This document shows, one piece after another, positions 45,993 through 54,844 of a DNA stretch of 64,000 nucleotides. Under the pieces are notes generated by a model that had not been told where the DNA came from, searched no databases, and worked only from the letters and a program-made list of their open reading frames with translations. Both the position numbers and the translations under genes were made by a program. Location of the stretch: positions 1 through 64,000 of the forward strand of contig JAJPIL010000014.1 of the NCBI GenBank assembly GCA_021324755.1. The letters are read 5' to 3'. This DNA comes from Pseudomonadota bacterium. Lineage in GTDB: Bacteria; Desulfobacterota; Binatia; Binatales; Binataceae. Positions within the stretch are counted from its first letter, which is position 1; the number at the start of each line of letters is the position of its first letter.

Positions 45993-47114
45993 ATGCGAAT
46001 CGGTATTGACGCTAGGTTTCTTTCCCGACCGGTTACTGGGATCGGCCGGTATGTGCTTGAACTGAGTAAGGCGCTCGAAGAGCTTTTGCCCTCCGCGTCT
46101 TTGTTTGCTTATTTGCCTTCAGCGCCTTTACCTGGAGTCTTGTCTCGGCGATGGACGATCAGAGTCGAGTCTTTGCCCGCGCCACAATGGTCGATGTTCC
46201 TGTGGGCTGCGTTGCGCGTCGGCGCGCTGTGTAGGGCGGATCGTTTAGACGCGTACTGGGCGGTACAGGCTCCCTTTATTCCAAATTTGGGGAGAGGCGT
46301 CAATGTGGTAGCGACGGTATACGACCTTCACTATAAGGTTTTGCCGCATACGATGCGCCCGTGGGTTCGGGCGCTTTTTCGACTTTTCGAGGGACGCTAT
46401 AGGTACGCCACCACTCTGGTCGCGATCTCCCATGGGACCGCCGCGCGTTTGGAGCGGACACTGAAATGGCAAGTCGCGGCAGTGATTCCGCCCGCCGTGG
46501 CTGAGAACTTCGTGCCTCCGCCTCCCGAGGAAGTTGCCCGGCGGCTGGCTGCCCATGGGGTTCGCCGGCCGTATCTAATTACGGTGGCGGGCTGGGATCC
46601 GCGTAAGAACCTCGATTTGCTGGTTCGTGTTTTTGCCGAGCTTAAGCGCTGGGGATTGCTTGGCGACTTTTCATTGGTAATTGTCGGCGAAAAGCGCAGC
46701 GGCGCAAGCGTCGATCGAGACGTGCAGCGTATCCTCAGAGAAGATGAAGGTAGGACGATTCGGCTGCTTGGATACGTCTCCGACGAAGATCTGCCGGCGC
46801 TGTACGCGGGTGCGCACGCGCTGATTTTTCCTTCGCTTTACGAGGGCTTTGGAATTCCGGTGGCGGAGGCTCTTGCTTGCGGGACCAGAGTTGTAGCCAG
46901 CGATTTGCCGGAGTTGCGCGAAGCTGGAGGGGAGTACCCGATTTACGTGGAGCCAACTTTTGAAGGAATTCGCAGAGGGATCCTTGCCGTGGTGGAAGAC
47001 AAGCGCAGGCCGGTAAGCGTGCGGGCTGGCTGGACTTGGCGTGACGGGGCAAGAATCATGGCGGATTTGCTCAAGGGCGAGTTTTCCACATTAGGCGTTC
47101 GCGGCGCGCACTGA
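45993..47114 (+). CDS. Family 4 glycosyltransferase
   Basis: 373 residues. GT-B fold with 'GIDARFLSRPVTGIGRYVLEL' at the N-terminus, phosphate-binding 'VAGWDPRKNLDLLVRVFAEL' and the E-x7-E motif 'SLYEGFGIPVAEALACGTRV'. Such enzymes are retaining mannosyl-, glucosyl- or galactosyltransferases; this one has the WbaZ/mannosyltransferase-B style of start. Part of the polysaccharide cluster. Confidence 0.9.
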   Translation: MRIGIDARFLSRPVTGIGRYVLELSKALEELLPSASLFAYLPSAPLPGVLSRRWTIRVESLPAPQWSMFLWAALRVGALCRADRLDAYWAVQAPFIPNLGRGVNVVATVYDLHYKVLPHTMRPWVRALFRLFEGRYRYATTLVAISHGTAARLERTLKWQVAAVIPPAVAENFVPPPPEEVARRLAAHGVRRPYLITVAGWDPRKNLDLLVRVFAELKRWGLLGDFSLVIVGEKRSGASVDRDVQRILREDEGRTIRLLGYVSDEDLPALYAGAHALIFPSLYEGFGIPVAEALACGTRVVASDLPELREAGGEYPIYVEPTFEGIRRGILAVVEDKRRPVSVRAGWTWRDGARIMADLLKGEFSTLGVRGAH

Positions 47115-47220
47115 ACGCGCTGCCGTTTGGGTAACAACCCATGGTTGTGGACGCGTTCAGACCGAATCAGCGTGTCGCTTCCAACGACGCTATTTCACTT
47201 TGTGGAAGGGAGACGAGCGT

Positions 47221-48345
47221 TTGAGCCTGCGCTTGTTGCAAGTCAACAAAGCGTACTTTCCCCATATTGGCGGAGTGGAGCATGTGGTTGCGCAACTGGC
47301 CGAAGGGCTTAGCGCGCGTGGTCGGTTCGAAGTGCGGGTGTTGGCTTGCGCCGAGCGTGGCACCGGTTCAAGCGAGGTAATCAACGGAGTCCTGGTCGAA
47401 AAGGCTGCGACGCTTGCCTGGGTGATGAGCATGCCCGTCTCGACAGACTTCATGCGCCGCTTTCGCCGAAATGCAGGAGATTGCGACCTGATACTGCTGC
47501 ACCATCCCTTTCCTCTCGGTTTTCTGGCAGCGCAGTTGAGCCAAAACAAGAAGCCTATTTCGGTTTGGTACCATGCCGACGTCGTGCGTCAACGCATGGC
47601 TGGTCGCCTACTTACCCCATTGTGGCACGCCGTGCTCGGTAGGGCGAAACGAATCTTCGTTTCAGACCGTCAACTCGCCGAACGATCTAAGGTTCTAAGC
47701 CGGTACCGCTCCAAGTGCGTGGCAGTGCCCTTTGGAATCGATCTGAGGCGCTTCGAAGATACGCCGGAGGTCAGGTCAGCGGCCAGTGAAATACGGCGGC
47801 GTTACGGAACGCCGCTTGTACTGTCGGTAGGGCGCTTTGTCTATTACAAAGGCTTCGAGTACCTGATCGAGGCGATGAGGTACGTCGATGCCAAGCTGTT
47901 GCTCGTAGGTAGCGGACCACTCGAGGCACGGCTACGTGCGCTTGCCGCGGCGCACGGCGTCGACGATAAAGTCCATATTATTGACTCTGTTCGCTGGCTA
48001 ACTCCCTACTACCATGCCTGTGACATCTTCGTGCTGCCTTCAGTGGAGCGTGCGGAGTCGTTCGGTCTGGTGCAGTTGGAGGCGATGGCATGTGGGAAGC
48101 CGGTGATCAATACGTGGCTGCCCACGGCCGTTCCCACTGTAAGTCTGAACAATGTAACTGGCCTAACTGTGGCGCCCCGCAGTAGTGTCGGGCTTGCCGA
48201 AGCTATCAATCGGTTGCTTGGAGACGAGGCCCTACGAGCCAGGCTCGGAGCCAATGCCCTGCAGCGCGCAGCCGAGCATTATAGCCTCGAACGGTTCATA
48301 GCGGCAGTTGAACGCGAGCTTAGCGCAGCTTGCTCGTCGTCGTAA
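47221..48345 (+). CDS. Family 4 glycosyltransferase
   Basis: 374 residues from TTG 47221, preceded by GGGAG; a GTG at 47200 would give 381. 'LLQVNKAYFPHIGGVEHVVAQLA' is the GT4 acceptor-domain start, 'VLSVGRFVYYKGFEYLIEAM' and 'LVGSGPLEARL' are donor-domain signatures, and 'SVERAESFGLVQLEAMACGKPV' holds the E-x7-E motif. It probably adds a sugar in the repeat unit. Last gene before the sugar-phosphate transferase. Confidence 0.9.
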   Translation: MSLRLLQVNKAYFPHIGGVEHVVAQLAEGLSARGRFEVRVLACAERGTGSSEVINGVLVEKAATLAWVMSMPVSTDFMRRFRRNAGDCDLILLHHPFPLGFLAAQLSQNKKPISVWYHADVVRQRMAGRLLTPLWHAVLGRAKRIFVSDRQLAERSKVLSRYRSKCVAVPFGIDLRRFEDTPEVRSAASEIRRRYGTPLVLSVGRFVYYKGFEYLIEAMRYVDAKLLLVGSGPLEARLRALAAAHGVDDKVHIIDSVRWLTPYYHACDIFVLPSVERAESFGLVQLEAMACGKPVINTWLPTAVPTVSLNNVTGLTVAPRSSVGLAEAINRLLGDEALRARLGANALQRAAEHYSLERFIAAVERELSAACSSS

Positions 48346-48768
48346 AAGCTAAGCTTCCTTAAAGTCTTAAGCCCTACTTTTTCCGCTGCTTTGTTGAGTC
48401 TCACCGCTTACGTACAAAACGTTGTTTGATTATCCCTTTTTATCGTCAATTATCGTCCAAGATAATTTTTAATTATCATTGACAAGCATAGTTTATCAGG
48501 GTACGATGTCGCCATCGCCAGTGGAGGACGCGCAGAGGCGAGTGAAAACGGTGGAGGTCGACCAACTGGTTTTCGGACCTGGCTCTGCTCGGACACGTTT
48601 TGAGGCGAGCGTGGTACGGAACCCGTTAGTTGGCTCTTGGACAACTTGCGGTCTTGGGGACTGCGGAAAGATGGTGTCGAGCTGCAGCTCCATTGGAGCT
48701 CGTGGTCTTTCGGCATGTCTTTGCTGCGGCGGCTCGACCGTCGCCTTGCGCTGTAGGACGAGCTGACG
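48346..48768. other. AT-rich promoter region and long leader of the sugar transferase
   Basis: 423 bases. The first 160 are unusually AT-rich and contain six TTATC/GATAA pentamers and a promoter-like pair (listed separately). The next 250 form a leader with a stem such as CGAGCT...AGCTCG near 48677-48702. A frame from 48479 to 48766 is open but does not look like a protein. Confidence 0.4.
48479..48507 (+). promoter_or_regulatory. Sigma-70-like promoter TTGACA-N17-TACGAT
   Basis: Perfect -35 TTGACA at 48479-48484, 17-base spacer, -10 TACGAT at 48502-48507 (four of six consensus bases). It would start transcription near 48514, giving about 255 bases of leader before the ATG at 48769. Confidence 0.55.
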
Positions 48769-50169
48769 ATGGCGATCTTTGCCCCCTGGGAACTGTCTCG
48801 GCGCTTCATCGCGGTAATTGGCGCCGATTTTGCGCTTGCTTGGGTGGGAGCAACAGCTGGGGAGTTGGCAATGCGGCAGATGCGCCTGGCTGAGGTTCCC
48901 AGACACGGTATTGCTTTGACCGCTGCTGTGCTGGCTGCTCTGTGGCTTATCGCTCTGTATTTCCACGATTTTTACACTCCCCATCGCGCCCGTCAGCCCG
49001 CAAGACTTGTGGTCGACTTGATAAGCGCTGCTGCGTTGACGTCGCTGATGGTTGTGGCTTTGGCGTTTATGGTGCCGGCCCTCAACCTGGGTCGCCGTTT
49101 TTACGGGATGGCTTTACTGGCCGACACGGTTCTTTTGATAGCCTGGCGTCTGGCGTTGGGTTCGTTATTAGCACGATGGTTCGTGAGCAAAGTCCTCGTG
49201 ATCGGCGATGGCGAACGCGCCAAACTGATCAGTCAAGAATTAGAGCGCCACGGACATTTGGGCTACCAGCTGGTCGACTTCGTCGCGCTTGAGTCCTTGA
49301 AGATGCCAAAGCTGGCCGCAGGGGTCGGTTCGAGTGCAATCAGCGCGCCTAGACCGGTGAGCATTGCAGGAACTGAAGCTATTGGTTCGGAAGTACGCAC
49401 GGTAGTTCTCGCCGATCCCAACGCAAGTCCGATCCCAACCAGACAGCTTTTGATGTGGCGCATTTGCGGTGTAGACGTGGTTGATTTCGAGTCGTTCTAT
49501 GAACGGCTTACGGGTCGGTTACCTCTAAGTCAACTTCGCGAATCATGGCTTATCGTCGCTCCAGGATTTTTGCGTTCGACTCCGCGCGAGTGCTTGAAGC
49601 GAGTAGTGGACGTGATAGCGGCAAGTTTACTGGCAATTCTGACTTTACCCGTGGCAGCTCTTATTGCGGTGGCTATCAAGCTCGACTCGCCGGGTCCCGT
49701 TATCTATCGGCAGAAGCGAGTCGGGCAAAATGGTAGGGTCTTTGACATTTACAAATTTCGCTCGATGTACCATAACGCGGAGGCGCTTAGCGGACCGGTT
49801 TGGGCAAAGGCCCAAGACCCGCGAATTACCCGCGTGGGTCGCGTGATTCGCAAGCTTCGCCTTGACGAGCTTCCGCAGTTAGTCAATGTACTCAAGGGCG
49901 ACCTCAGCATCGTCGGACCACGTCCGGAGAGGCCCGAACTGGTGCCGCGTCTTGCTCAGGAGATTCCTTTCTACGAATATCGCCACGTCGTCAAACCAGG
50001 CCTCACTGGTTGGGCACAGGTGTGCTATCCGTACGGCTCGACGATCAAAGACGCGGAAGAGAAGCTTTCTTACGATTTATACTATGTCAAAAATCGTTCG
50101 CTGATTTTTGACCTGCAAATTATTGTGCAAACGATCAAGGTGGTGCTCTTCGGACGTGGCGCCAGGTAG
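48769..50169 (+). CDS. Polyprenyl-phosphate sugar-1-phosphate transferase (WcaJ/WbaP type)
   Basis: 466 residues. The N-terminal half has four membrane helices and a Rossmann-like middle domain ('VLVIGDGERAKLISQEL'); then a fifth helix ('VIAASLLAILTLPVAALIAVAIK') leads to the catalytic domain. Signatures: 'DSPGPVIYRQKRVGQNGRVF', 'YKFRSMYHNAE', 'LRLDELPQLVNVLKGDLSIVG' and 'GPRPERPE'. It starts repeat-unit synthesis by moving a sugar phosphate to undecaprenyl phosphate at the inner membrane. It closes the cluster and has its own promoter-like region. Confidence 0.92.
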   Translation: MAIFAPWELSRRFIAVIGADFALAWVGATAGELAMRQMRLAEVPRHGIALTAAVLAALWLIALYFHDFYTPHRARQPARLVVDLISAAALTSLMVVALAFMVPALNLGRRFYGMALLADTVLLIAWRLALGSLLARWFVSKVLVIGDGERAKLISQELERHGHLGYQLVDFVALESLKMPKLAAGVGSSAISAPRPVSIAGTEAIGSEVRTVVLADPNASPIPTRQLLMWRICGVDVVDFESFYERLTGRLPLSQLRESWLIVAPGFLRSTPRECLKRVVDVIAASLLAILTLPVAALIAVAIKLDSPGPVIYRQKRVGQNGRVFDIYKFRSMYHNAEALSGPVWAKAQDPRITRVGRVIRKLRLDELPQLVNVLKGDLSIVGPRPERPELVPRLAQEIPFYEYRHVVKPGLTGWAQVCYPYGSTIKDAEEKLSYDLYYVKNRSLIFDLQIIVQTIKVVLFGRGAR

Positions 50170-50205
50170 GCACAGCGGGGCTCGGTAGTGACCGTCAGGC
50201 GATGG

Positions 50206-51480
50206 TTAATCCGCGGTCACCACTGTGCACACGCATTCGCCGAAACCGACGCGTCTGCCTTCGACGTCGCCGTAACCGACAAGCGTAATCTGGTCGCCGT
50301 CTTCCAGAAATGCGCGCGTCTCTCCCGAGGGCAGCAACACCGGTGATCTTCCTGCCTGACTAAGCTCGAGCATACAGCCCAGCGAGTCGGGCGTGGGGCC
50401 CGACACTGTGCCAGAGGCAAAAAGGTCGCCCACGCGCATGCGCGCACCGTTGATTGTGGCGTGAGCCAACATTTGGGCGACACTCCAGTAAAGGTAGCGA
50501 AAGTTGGTCTTTGTCAGGCGCGTCGGGGCGTCCATTTCGACAGTTTTGAGCCAAGCTTCCAGATGTAGGTCGAAAGCCCAGTCTTCGGCCAAGCGCAAAT
50601 ATGGTAACGGTTCTGGCTCTTGCTTGACACCCGGCACGCGCAACGGTTCGAGAGCAGCCAATGGGACTACCCATGGCGAAATGACGGTGGCGAAAGACTT
50701 GCCCAAAAACGGCCCCAGAGGCTGGTACTCCCACTGTTGGATGTCGCGGGCGCTCAGATCGTTGAGCAAAACGGCGCCAAAGATGTAATCGCGCGCATGG
50801 TCGACGGGGATCGGTACACCTTCCTCGCTAGCCTGGCCGACAACGAACGCTACCTCGAGCTCAAAGTCGAGGCGCTGCGTCGGGCCAAAGATCGGCGGTT
50901 TGGTCGGGTCGGGGCGATACTGCCCCTTCGGACGGCGCACTTTATGGGGCGAGACGAAAATCGTGCCGCTCCTTCCATGATAGCCAAGCGGCATGTAGAC
51001 AAAATTGGGCGGCAACGCAGCGTCGGCACGGAACAACCGGCCGACGTTGCTTGCGTGCTCGCGCGAGGTGTAAAAATCGATGTAATCCGCGACTTCGACA
51101 GGCATCTCAAGGGTAACCTCGCGCATCCTTATTAGCGCTCGGTCGCGAAGCGGCTGACGTTGGGACAACTCCGAGTTATCGGCGTCTAGCAACTCGAGTA
51201 ATCTTTGTCGAATCTGGCCCCAGGCGGCTCTTCCTAACGACATAAAGTCGTTCAGGCAATGCCTCGCAAATACGTTTTCGCCCGCTACCGCAGTGCCGGC
51301 AAACATCCCTGCCTCGTGCAGCTCGGCAAGGTCAAGGACATAGTCGCCGATCGCCACTCCGACACGTTTTTTCCCGTTTCGGTTAAAAACGCCGTACGGA
51401 AGGTTGTAGATCGAGAAGTCGGAGGTAGGCTCGATATCGAGCCATGCTCGATAGCTTGTGTCAGTGCGCTCGGCATTCAT
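50206..51480 (-). CDS. fahA: Fumarylacetoacetase
   Basis: 424 residues from ATG 51480; the frame stays open to 51810, but that part overlaps the LLM gene. The enzyme hydrolyses fumarylacetoacetate to fumarate and acetoacetate, the last step of tyrosine/homogentisate breakdown. Signatures: 'VYMPLGYHGRSGTI' with the catalytic His, 'FELEVAFVVG' (metal ligand Glu), and 'LLNDLSARDIQQWEYQPLGPFLGKSF' with Asp and Lys of the active site. Third gene of the leftward hmgA-LLM-fahA operon. Confidence 0.95.
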   Translation of the reverse strand: MNAERTDTSYRAWLDIEPTSDFSIYNLPYGVFNRNGKKRVGVAIGDYVLDLAELHEAGMFAGTAVAGENVFARHCLNDFMSLGRAAWGQIRQRLLELLDADNSELSQRQPLRDRALIRMREVTLEMPVEVADYIDFYTSREHASNVGRLFRADAALPPNFVYMPLGYHGRSGTIFVSPHKVRRPKGQYRPDPTKPPIFGPTQRLDFELEVAFVVGQASEEGVPIPVDHARDYIFGAVLLNDLSARDIQQWEYQPLGPFLGKSFATVISPWVVPLAALEPLRVPGVKQEPEPLPYLRLAEDWAFDLHLEAWLKTVEMDAPTRLTKTNFRYLYWSVAQMLAHATINGARMRVGDLFASGTVSGPTPDSLGCMLELSQAGRSPVLLPSGETRAFLEDGDQITLVGYGDVEGRRVGFGECVCTVVTAD

Positions 51481-51500
51481 CGTTGCCGTAATTTCAACCT

Positions 51501-52505
51501 TCAAGCATTGTCGCGGAAGGCCGGCATGACTTCGCGCGCAAACCGTTCCATCGACCGCATCACCGCCTTGTGCTCCATTCCTCCATAATCGGCGAGACTC
51601 AAGAACAGATCGAAGCCTGCCTGCTGATAAAGACGGACTACCTCGATTACCCGTTCCGGTTTGCCAGCAGCAATGAGCTTGATCTGCTCCAAAACTTCGA
51701 ATGGCCGCGACGTGGCATAAAGTCGCGTGCGCACGTAGCGCTCCATCGCCGGCTTCGCGTACCGCTCGACCTCGGCGGCCTTGTCGCTTACGTAGGTATG
51801 GAGAGCGCAAACCACCAGGGCCTTCGACGGGTCGTTATGGCCGGCGCGCGCGTAGGCTTCGCGGTACTCCTTGACCATCTCCGCCAGTGGTTCGATTCCT
51901 GTCGCTCGTGCGTAAGGTATGGTCATCACGGGGTAACCACGCGCCCCGACGTATTTTGCCGCGTCATTGCGAAGCACGGCGATAAAAATCGGTGGATGGG
52001 GCTTCTGCAGCGGCGCGATCTGAAGCTTCACTCCACTGATTTTGTTGAAGCGCCCCTCGTAAGAAAACCGCTCTCCCGACCATGCCAGTTTGATAATTTC
52101 GAGCGCCTCGTCGAAGCGTGCATACTTTTCGTCGAACTTGATGTTGAAGCCCTCGAATTCGTGTTTGAGGTAACCCGAGCCGACGCCAAATTCTAGGCGG
52201 CCGCCGGAAAGTATGTCGACCATAGCGTACTGTTCGGCCACCTCCAGCGGATTGTGAAACGGCAACACACTGACCGCGACTCCCAATCGAATGCGGCGCG
52301 TGCGGACAGCAGCGGCTCCCATCCAAACCGGCGGCGCGGGTATCGCGCCGTACTCGTGGAAATGGTGCTCGGCGACCCAGAACGATTCGTAGCCTAGCTC
52401 CTCAGCAAGTTCGACCCTTTCGAGCAACTCGTTATAGAACTGGGCAACAGTTCGCGGCAGTTCGCCTGGGTAATGGTCGACAACCGAAAACACGCCAAAA
52501 CGCAT
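51501..52505 (-). CDS. LLM-class flavin-dependent oxidoreductase in homogentisate operon
   Basis: 334 residues, (beta/alpha)8 bacterial luciferase-like fold: 'MRFGVFSVVDHYPGE' start, 'SFWVAEHHFHEYG', 'RLGVAVSVLPFHNPLEVAEQYAMVDILSGGRLEFGVGSGYLKHEFEGF'-type segments with the Gly-rich F420/FMN site, and 'RPFEVLEQIKLIAAGKP'. Such enzymes are F420- or FMN-dependent monooxygenases or dehydrogenases. It sits nine bases after hmgA and 20 bases before fahA, so it is very likely part of the same pathway, in the slot where maleylacetoacetate isomerase is often found. Confidence 0.85.
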   Translation of the reverse strand: MRFGVFSVVDHYPGELPRTVAQFYNELLERVELAEELGYESFWVAEHHFHEYGAIPAPPVWMGAAAVRTRRIRLGVAVSVLPFHNPLEVAEQYAMVDILSGGRLEFGVGSGYLKHEFEGFNIKFDEKYARFDEALEIIKLAWSGERFSYEGRFNKISGVKLQIAPLQKPHPPIFIAVLRNDAAKYVGARGYPVMTIPYARATGIEPLAEMVKEYREAYARAGHNDPSKALVVCALHTYVSDKAAEVERYAKPAMERYVRTRLYATSRPFEVLEQIKLIAAGKPERVIEVVRLYQQAGFDLFLSLADYGGMEHKAVMRSMERFAREVMPAFRDNA

Positions 52506-52514
52506 AGGGACCTT

Positions 52515-53633
52515 TCACCTTTCGGTTGCGCGCAGTTGGCGCACCCAGCTTGTAGCGTAGTCCGCCACCTCGATAGCCAGTGCGTCTTTGGTTACTCGAA
52601 GCGGGTTCTTCGTCTCGACCAGGATAGCAACTTCCCGCGTTTCGGTTTTGTCGCGTACCGACTGGCGGGCGGTCGGTTGGGGTCCGTGATGAATTCCCTG
52701 AGGATGGAGGGTAATCGAGCCGGGCTCCACGCCTCCGCGGCTAAAAAATTCGCCCGAATGGTAAAAAATAAGCTCGTCCCAGTCGACATTGCGATGGTAA
52801 AAAGGAACCTTCTCGCATCCGCGGTCGCTTTCTAGCGGCCGAGGCGCGAAGGTACAGATGGCGCAGCTATCGGAAAAGAAAGTGGCGTGGACAGTGGGCG
52901 GCAAATGATAGCGTGCGCTAACAATGGGGCGCAGGTCGCGCACGTTAAAACGAAGCGGTGCAAGGTCCCCCTGCCACCCCACGACATCGAGCGGATGGTA
53001 GGGGTAAAAGAAACTGGTCAACTCGCCCCGCCTGAGTACCCGCACTTCCCATTCTCCCTGCTCTTCTGTGTGAGGGTTAGGCTGGGGTGTCTCGACCATC
53101 AACGGGTCGATAAAGGCGTGCTTGCCCAAAAGCCCGCGCTCGGGCCAATTAAGCTCGGCGAGGCTCCGAATGATCAGGAAAAAGTTGTCCTCCTGCGAAG
53201 GCAGTACCTGATACGTGGTTCCTTTGGGAAGGTAAATGTAGTCGCCTGGCTCGTAGGCAAGCGTTCCGTAGTCGGTATCGAAAACGCCCTGGCCGCGATG
53301 GACGAAATGAAGTTCGTCGCCGTCGGCGTTGCGGAAAAGGTACGGCATCGGTGCACGCCGCCTGGAGATCAGAATCGCCGCATCTTCGTTTTCCGCCACC
53401 GTCATGGGGCCTGCGTTCGGGTCGCGCAGGTCGGGCGGTTCGGCGCGCGCGCCGGCGAACATCCGCGGGCGCAAAGGCCCTTCCACGCGCACCCATCCAG
53501 TCGGCATATGGAGATGGTAGAGCTGCGAGCTCTTCCCGAAAAAACCCTTGCGGCCGTGCTCTTCTTCGTATGTACCTTCAGGAATGTTCACATGGGCCTG
53601 GCGTGTTGCGCGGCCTTTGATTGTTGGAAACAT
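52515..53633 (-). CDS. hmgA: Homogentisate 1,2-dioxygenase
   Basis: 372 residues from ATG 53633 (GGGGGA upstream); the frame opens at TTG 53654. It cleaves the homogentisate ring to maleylacetoacetate with Fe(II). A cupin double-barrel: 'YLPKGTTYQVLP' in the first, and in the second the metal-binding cluster 'DELIFYHSGEF' plus 'GSITLHPQGIHHGPQP' (His and Glu ligands). Shorter than the 430-440-residue human-type enzyme, but in the range of bacterial forms. First gene of the operon. Confidence 0.92.
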   Translation of the reverse strand: MFPTIKGRATRQAHVNIPEGTYEEEHGRKGFFGKSSQLYHLHMPTGWVRVEGPLRPRMFAGARAEPPDLRDPNAGPMTVAENEDAAILISRRRAPMPYLFRNADGDELHFVHRGQGVFDTDYGTLAYEPGDYIYLPKGTTYQVLPSQEDNFFLIIRSLAELNWPERGLLGKHAFIDPLMVETPQPNPHTEEQGEWEVRVLRRGELTSFFYPYHPLDVVGWQGDLAPLRFNVRDLRPIVSARYHLPPTVHATFFSDSCAICTFAPRPLESDRGCEKVPFYHRNVDWDELIFYHSGEFFSRGGVEPGSITLHPQGIHHGPQPTARQSVRDKTETREVAILVETKNPLRVTKDALAIEVADYATSWVRQLRATER

Positions 53634-53832
53634 CGCTTCTGTCCCCCACAGCAAAAAGATCTCGCCAAAGCGCTTGAGTTAAATCTTAGAACCCAGCGTC
53701 AGCGATTCACAAGCGCTGTTTTTATTTAATCGCCGAAAGTGGGCTTTTCTTGACAGAAATACGCACGAAAGATTAGCGTCATGTCTTGAAACTTGTTCTT
53801 TACTCGGGAAGTTTGCGGGAGGTGCAGAGCCG

Positions 53833-54633
53833 ATGAAGCTTCGCGTGTTAGATTTGGGAACGGTGGTCGCCGACCAAGGCTGGTCACTGATGGGGGCAGG
53901 CGCGGCAACGCAAAGCAATCCTAGACCCGAGCCGGTTCGTCGCTCATTAAAGTTGATCGCCACCCTTATCGAGCATCCGAAGGCGGGAGTGCTTCTTTAC
54001 GAGTGCGGGGCGGCACCGAAGTATCAAGAGCTGTGGCCAGCGCCCGTACAGGACGCCTTTACGATCTCCGGCTATTCGGACGAGCATCGACTGGACAAGC
54101 TGCTCAATAAAGCGGGCTACGAAATCAAGGATGTAAAAGGCATAATCATGGGCCATCTGCACATCGACCACGCAGGCGGGCTTGAGTTCTTCCGCGGCCA
54201 CAACGTGCCGATCTACGTCCACGAGCAGGAACTCAAGTACGCTTTCTACGCCGTTGCCACAAAGGAAGACTTCGGCGCCTACCTGCCCCATTACCTTGAC
54301 CCGTCGTTCAACTGGAAAGCTCTGCACGGCGACAGAATCGAGCTTTTCGACGGCCTGACCTTACATCACACGCCCGGCCACACGCCGGGGCTTATGACGC
54401 TCGAAGTCAAGCTTAAGAATAGCGAGCCTTTTCTTCTTACGTCCGACCAGTTCCATCTCAAAGAGAACTACTTCGAAGAAAGACCCTTGGGATGGCTAAT
54501 TCGCGACATGTCAGCCTGGTGGGTGAGTTTGCGCAAAATTCAACAGATCGCAAACAAGACCAATGCCAACCTGGTATTCGGACACGACCCGGACATTCTG
54601 GCTAAGTACAGCAAAGAGAAGTATTACGACTAG
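53833..54633 (+). CDS. MBL-fold hydrolase, N-acyl homoserine lactonase family-like
   Basis: 266 residues from ATG 53833 after GGGAGGTG. Metallo-beta-lactamase fold with the zinc motif 'GHLHIDHAGG' (H-x-H-x-D-H), a third site in 'HHTPGHTPG' and a C-terminal 'GHDPD'. It has the arrangement of AttM/AiiB-type lactonases ('AHL lactonase family'). It may hydrolyse lactones from quorum signals or from a catabolic pathway; the setting beside hmgA, in divergent orientation, makes a catabolic lactone plausible. Confidence 0.8.
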   Translation: MKLRVLDLGTVVADQGWSLMGAGAATQSNPRPEPVRRSLKLIATLIEHPKAGVLLYECGAAPKYQELWPAPVQDAFTISGYSDEHRLDKLLNKAGYEIKDVKGIIMGHLHIDHAGGLEFFRGHNVPIYVHEQELKYAFYAVATKEDFGAYLPHYLDPSFNWKALHGDRIELFDGLTLHHTPGHTPGLMTLEVKLKNSEPFLLTSDQFHLKENYFEERPLGWLIRDMSAWWVSLRKIQQIANKTNANLVFGHDPDILAKYSKEKYYD

Positions 54634-54844
54634 GGTTGAAGTCGGTGCTTTTTAGCTGTGATGGCTCGGGCAGAGCTTCGGTGGGCGCGGCAAGCGGTCT
54701 AAAGAGCGGGCGATAACTCTTTTTATTGCGTCAAAAGTTTGGCCGCTAGGCTTGCGCCTGCCTGAGTTTTTGTGCCGGGTCGCTTACTGCTTCGGCGCCA
54801 GCAGGCTTCGACGCAAAAGGAGCTACCGCTGCCACTTCTGGTTA

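Noticed and set aside
45833-46009. 59-residue frame between Wzy-like and GT4 genes
   Set aside because: Plausible composition but overlaps the GT4 start and has no ribosome site.
48479-48766. 95-residue frame in the leader of the sugar transferase
   Set aside because: No ribosome site, Cys/Ser/Gly-rich and unlike any protein I know.
50206-51810. 534-residue fumarylacetoacetase with extended N-terminus
   Set aside because: The extra 110 residues overlap the LLM gene and lack family similarity; the ATG at 51480 matches the normal length.
53750-53778. TTGACA as promoter of the lactonase-like gene
   Set aside because: The -35 is perfect, but no -10 better than a chance match follows at 16-18 bases.
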